Position numbers and translations under genes: made by a program. Below are positions 61,314-64,000 of a stretch of 64,000 bases of DNA, piece by piece. The notes beneath the pieces were generated by a model, which did not search any database, was not told the DNA's origin, and was given only the letters and a program-made list of their open reading frames with translations. The stretch is from Clostridiaceae bacterium (GTDB lineage Bacteria > Bacillota > Clostridia > Lachnospirales > Lachnospiraceae), in NCBI GenBank assembly GCA_018378255.1, contig JAGZXV010000006.1:1-64000 (forward strand). Direction: 5' to 3'. The stretch's first letter is position 1, and each line of letters opens with the position of its first letter.

Positions 61314-61452
61314 GTCATAACCTCCTGTTCTGTCAATTGACTTTATTTTAAAGGATAAGCGGAGAAATTACAAGACCAGCGGCAGAGAGTGTGAGAAAAA
61401 CTTGGAAAGCAGAACCGGAAGATCTCACCGCGGCGGTAGAATGGAGGAAAAT

Positions 61453-63651
61453 ATGAGACTGAATGAAGAATTCATGGGGCGGGTTGTGATGAGCCCCGAC
61501 ACCGATGTTACGGCCGGAGAAGTGTCCAGCTGGACCTTTACCTTTACAGCCGGTAAGTACGGAATTGATGAAGGGGGCACCTTCCGGATCGCATGGCGCA
61601 GCGTCAGCGACTGGGAAGCGCCTCAGTTTGACAACCCGAAAGGATTTGCCTATACGACGGCAGTGACGGACGGGGAGGCGGATATATTCTTAAGCTACGC
61701 TTCTTATATCCGTCCTTTCGGCAACAGCATCCTGTTTCAGGTGAGAAACGGCTTTTTAAAAGAAGGCGATCAGGTTACCATAGTTTTGGGCGACAGGAGC
61801 AAGGGCGGACCCGGCATGAGGGCGCAGTCCTTCTGCGAGAGGGAGCATGAGTTCCGTTTCCTCATCGATCCCTGCGGAACCGGGCGCTATGAGGAACTTC
61901 CGGGACGTCCCGTGGTGAGAATTGTGGCGGGAAGAGCCCATGAAATCCAGGCCATCATTCCGGGAACGGTTCGGACCGGGGAGCCTTTTGACTGTGTGGT
62001 GAGAAGCTTAGACGAGTTTGGCAACCCTACTCCTCTGCTGGAGAGCAGGGTACGTCTGAGCATACCGGAGTTCAAAGGCAGCAAGCTGCCCAAAGAAGTA
62101 AGCCTTACGGGAGAATGCGGAGGAAGCATCCGGGTTTCCGGGCTGGAAGTATATGAGGAAGGCTGTTTCCATGTGGAAATCAGCACGGAAGACGGCGTCT
62201 ACACAGCGGTCAGCAACGCGTCCTGTGCGGCCCGGGAACCGGAATACCGCCTTTACTGGGGGGACATGCATGCCCAGACCAGCTATACGGTGGGGACGGG
62301 AAGCCTGGATGATTATTATTCCTTTGCCCGGCACAAAGCTGCCCTGGATTTCACGGGATGGCAGGGAAATGATTTCGAAGTGGACGATATCAAATGGGAT
62401 TCTGTCCGCGAGAAGACAAAGGAGTATAACGAAGAGAATAAGTTCCTGGTATTTTTAGGCTATGAATGGTCCGGCATCACGCCTCTGGGCGGGGATTACA
62501 ATGTCTTTTTCAAAGGAGACAATGAGCATTTCTATCCCAGCAGCAACTGGACGGCTATGAATAATGTGGACCCGGAGAGGAACGCCAGCCCGGTATCCGA
62601 ACTCTGGGATATCTTTAAAGGAAGAGACGATGTGATGCTGATCCCTCATATCGGAGGAAGATATGGGAACCTGGATTTCTTCAATCCTGAGTTCTCCAGC
62701 GTGATCGAAATCCATTCCCATCACGGAACCTTTGAGTGGTTTGCCATGGAGGCCATGAAACGCAGGATGAAGGTGGGATTCATCGCCACCAGCGATGACC
62801 ACACCTGCCGGCCGGGACTTTCCTATCCGCTGAGCGGAAACGGCAAATCTGCCTCCAGCGCCTTTGACGTGGCATCCGGCTTTACCGGCGTATTCGCCGC
62901 GGATCTGACCAAAGAGAGCGTATGGGAGGCCATCCGGGCCAGACGGTGCTATGCATCTTCCTTTGACCGGGTTTATATGGACGTATCTGTTAACGGACAC
63001 CGGATGGGAGAGGAATTTGATACCACAAAAGCGCTGAAGCTCCGTTTAAATGCATCCGGCACCTATCCGGTTGACAATGTGAAAATCTATGACTGGGACC
63101 GCCTGGTGGCCGATCTGGACATGCAGGAAAAGGACGAGAAGAAGATCCGCGTGCGCTGGAGCGGCGTTATGAGACGCGGCCGCAATAAATCTGCTTCCTG
63201 GAACGGAGACATTTATGTGAGAAACGGCCGTATCACCGGAGCAGAGGAATACGCCTTTGACCGGAACGACCAGGGAATCAAGCAGTGTTCGGACAAATTC
63301 GTAAAATGGGTTTCTTCCACATCAGGAGATTACGACGGCCTCTATCTGTCTATAGATGGAGATGAAAGCACAACCCTGGATTTCTGCACGGAACGGGGAA
63401 GCTTCAGCGTATCCTTAAAGGATATCTATGAAGGAAAGAAGAGCTTTTCCATGGGAGGAGAGAATCTGCTGGTGGAATTCGAAAGGGCGAACCGGGAGAT
63501 CGCTTCCAGGGAGGAAGAGACGGATAAGAGATCGGTTTCCCTGGAATTCGAACTGGAAGAGGTATCGGGAGAACACGCTTACTGGGTTAAGGTCACGCAG
63601 GATAACGGCAATGCCGCATGGTCTTCTCCTGTGTTTGTGAACAGAGGATAA
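61453..63651 (+). CDS. DUF3604-family protein (PHP-superfamily metal hydrolase-like)
   Basis: 732 aa from the ATG at 61453 with GGAGG five bases upstream; earlier ATGs at 61402 and 61441 lack this. The first 280 residues are beta-rich. The core starts YRLYWGDMHAQTSYTVGTGS, with the His pair typical of PHP-like sites, and continues with LVFLGYEWSG, LIPHIGGRYG, IEIHSHHGTFEW and FIATSDDHTCRPG. These are the expected metal ligands. DUF3604 has no settled function that I know. A permease gene follows on the same strand, so it probably processes a transported compound. No signal peptide is seen. Confidence 0.88.
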   Translation: MRLNEEFMGRVVMSPDTDVTAGEVSSWTFTFTAGKYGIDEGGTFRIAWRSVSDWEAPQFDNPKGFAYTTAVTDGEADIFLSYASYIRPFGNSILFQVRNGFLKEGDQVTIVLGDRSKGGPGMRAQSFCEREHEFRFLIDPCGTGRYEELPGRPVVRIVAGRAHEIQAIIPGTVRTGEPFDCVVRSLDEFGNPTPLLESRVRLSIPEFKGSKLPKEVSLTGECGGSIRVSGLEVYEEGCFHVEISTEDGVYTAVSNASCAAREPEYRLYWGDMHAQTSYTVGTGSLDDYYSFARHKAALDFTGWQGNDFEVDDIKWDSVREKTKEYNEENKFLVFLGYEWSGITPLGGDYNVFFKGDNEHFYPSSNWTAMNNVDPERNASPVSELWDIFKGRDDVMLIPHIGGRYGNLDFFNPEFSSVIEIHSHHGTFEWFAMEAMKRRMKVGFIATSDDHTCRPGLSYPLSGNGKSASSAFDVASGFTGVFAADLTKESVWEAIRARRCYASSFDRVYMDVSVNGHRMGEEFDTTKALKLRLNASGTYPVDNVKIYDWDRLVADLDMQEKDEKKIRVRWSGVMRRGRNKSASWNGDIYVRNGRITGAEEYAFDRNDQGIKQCSDKFVKWVSSTSGDYDGLYLSIDGDESTTLDFCTERGSFSVSLKDIYEGKKSFSMGGENLLVEFERANREIASREEETDKRSVSLEFELEEVSGEHAYWVKVTQDNGNAAWSSPVFVNRG

Positions 63652-63673
63652 GACAAAAAAGAGGTGGATGAGT

Positions 63674-64000
63674 ATGTATATAGTATTAATACCGGTTTTA
63701 TTTTTAATTGTAGTCAGTGTATGTAAAAAGATCCCCCTGATCGGGGGGCGGCTTCTGGCCGCATTTTTCGGGGCGGGCATCTTAGCCATGCTTTTGGGCG
63801 GAGTGTATAATCCGGTCCAGTGGATCACTCCATGGATCGACGGTATCAACCGGGTGGCATTTATCATCTGGATCGTCATATTCGGTTCTTTCTTTTCCAT
63901 GCTGCAGATCGAAACAGGCGCGATGCAGACTGTGCTCAACGTGCTGAGAGCCATGTTCGGCCATACCCCGCAGGGGCTGGTGCTGGCTGTTTTACTGGCC
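63674..64000 (+). CDS. multi-pass permease, N-terminal part (cut by window edge)
   Basis: 109 codons are visible from the ATG at 63674, with GAGG nine bases upstream. Helices are seen around YIVLIPVLFLIVVSVC, LLAAFFGAGILAMLLGG and VAFIIWIVIFGSFFSMLQ. The text IETGAMQTVLNVLRAMFGH resembles the loop of lactate permease and GntP-type ion-coupled carriers. It is 22 bp after the DUF3604 gene and probably brings in or exports its substrate. Family call is tentative. Confidence 0.7.
   Translation, partial: MYIVLIPVLFLIVVSVCKKIPLIGGRLLAAFFGAGILAMLLGGVYNPVQWITPWIDGINRVAFIIWIVIFGSFFSMLQIETGAMQTVLNVLRAMFGHTPQGLVLAVLLA

Overview
Organism: the window reads as chromosomal DNA of a gut-type Lachnospiraceae (Clostridium cluster XIVa, near Enterocloster, Hungatella or Lacrimispora). 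This is an inference. It rests on mid-range GC, strong AGGAGG ribosome sites, lipoprotein solute-binding proteins, fused DppDF-type ATPases, AgrC/LytTR signalling, and long runs of catabolic operons each with its own regulator. No rRNA, tRNA, phage, transposase or CRISPR was seen. Most genes lie on the minus strand. Layout: (1) 1-8610 holds a divergent iclR and, on the minus strand, a type-B carboxylesterase, a tripartite tricarboxylate transporter (tctC-tctB-tctA) and several unrelated serine hydrolases. This looks like an ester or amide hydrolysis and carboxylate uptake cluster, with a decayed hydrolase 5' end between the hydrolases. (2) 8611-13264 holds padR with a divergent MATE exporter, a methyltransferase, and an AraC-type regulator translationally coupled to a ClpP protease. 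(3) 13412-23165 holds an oligopeptide-type ABC operon (binding protein, two permeases, fused ATPase, two-domain hydrolase) followed upstream by an AgrC-like kinase and a LytTR regulator. Spaced direct repeats sit just upstream of the operon's promoter. (4) 23397-28316 holds Ktr/Trk potassium uptake and znuABC zinc uptake. (5) 28330-28748 is an imperfect palindrome of about 419 bp, followed by a GH2 beta-galactosidase and the decayed end of a sugar permease gene. (6) 32192-33483 holds three small genes of unknown or poorly known role. (7) 33741-41359 holds a TRAP transporter, a TIM-barrel isomerase, a UroD/MtaA-like protein, a FadR-type regulator and a split transketolase. (8) 41657-55990 is a close counterpart of the E. 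coli ycjMNOPQRSTU cluster (guloside/glucoside 3-keto pathway plus two glucosyl phosphorylases and beta-phosphoglucomutase). A cytosolic-type sulfatase gene is inserted in it, and two paralogous LacI regulators share operator half-sites with the transporter promoter. (9) 56058-59824 holds a GntR/UTRA regulator, a HAD phosphatase, a remnant of a sugar-binding protein, a nucleoside hydrolase and a second TIM-barrel isomerase. (10) 60444-64000 holds a LysR regulator divergent from a DUF3604 (PHP-like) protein and the start of a permease. A dispersed family of small palindromes (core GAAGGC-TTTTTCG-GCCTTC) recurs in intergenic gaps at five places. Most interesting: the ycj-like cluster with its embedded sulfatase, the giant palindrome after lacZ, the araC-clpP pair, and the LytTR-site promoter.
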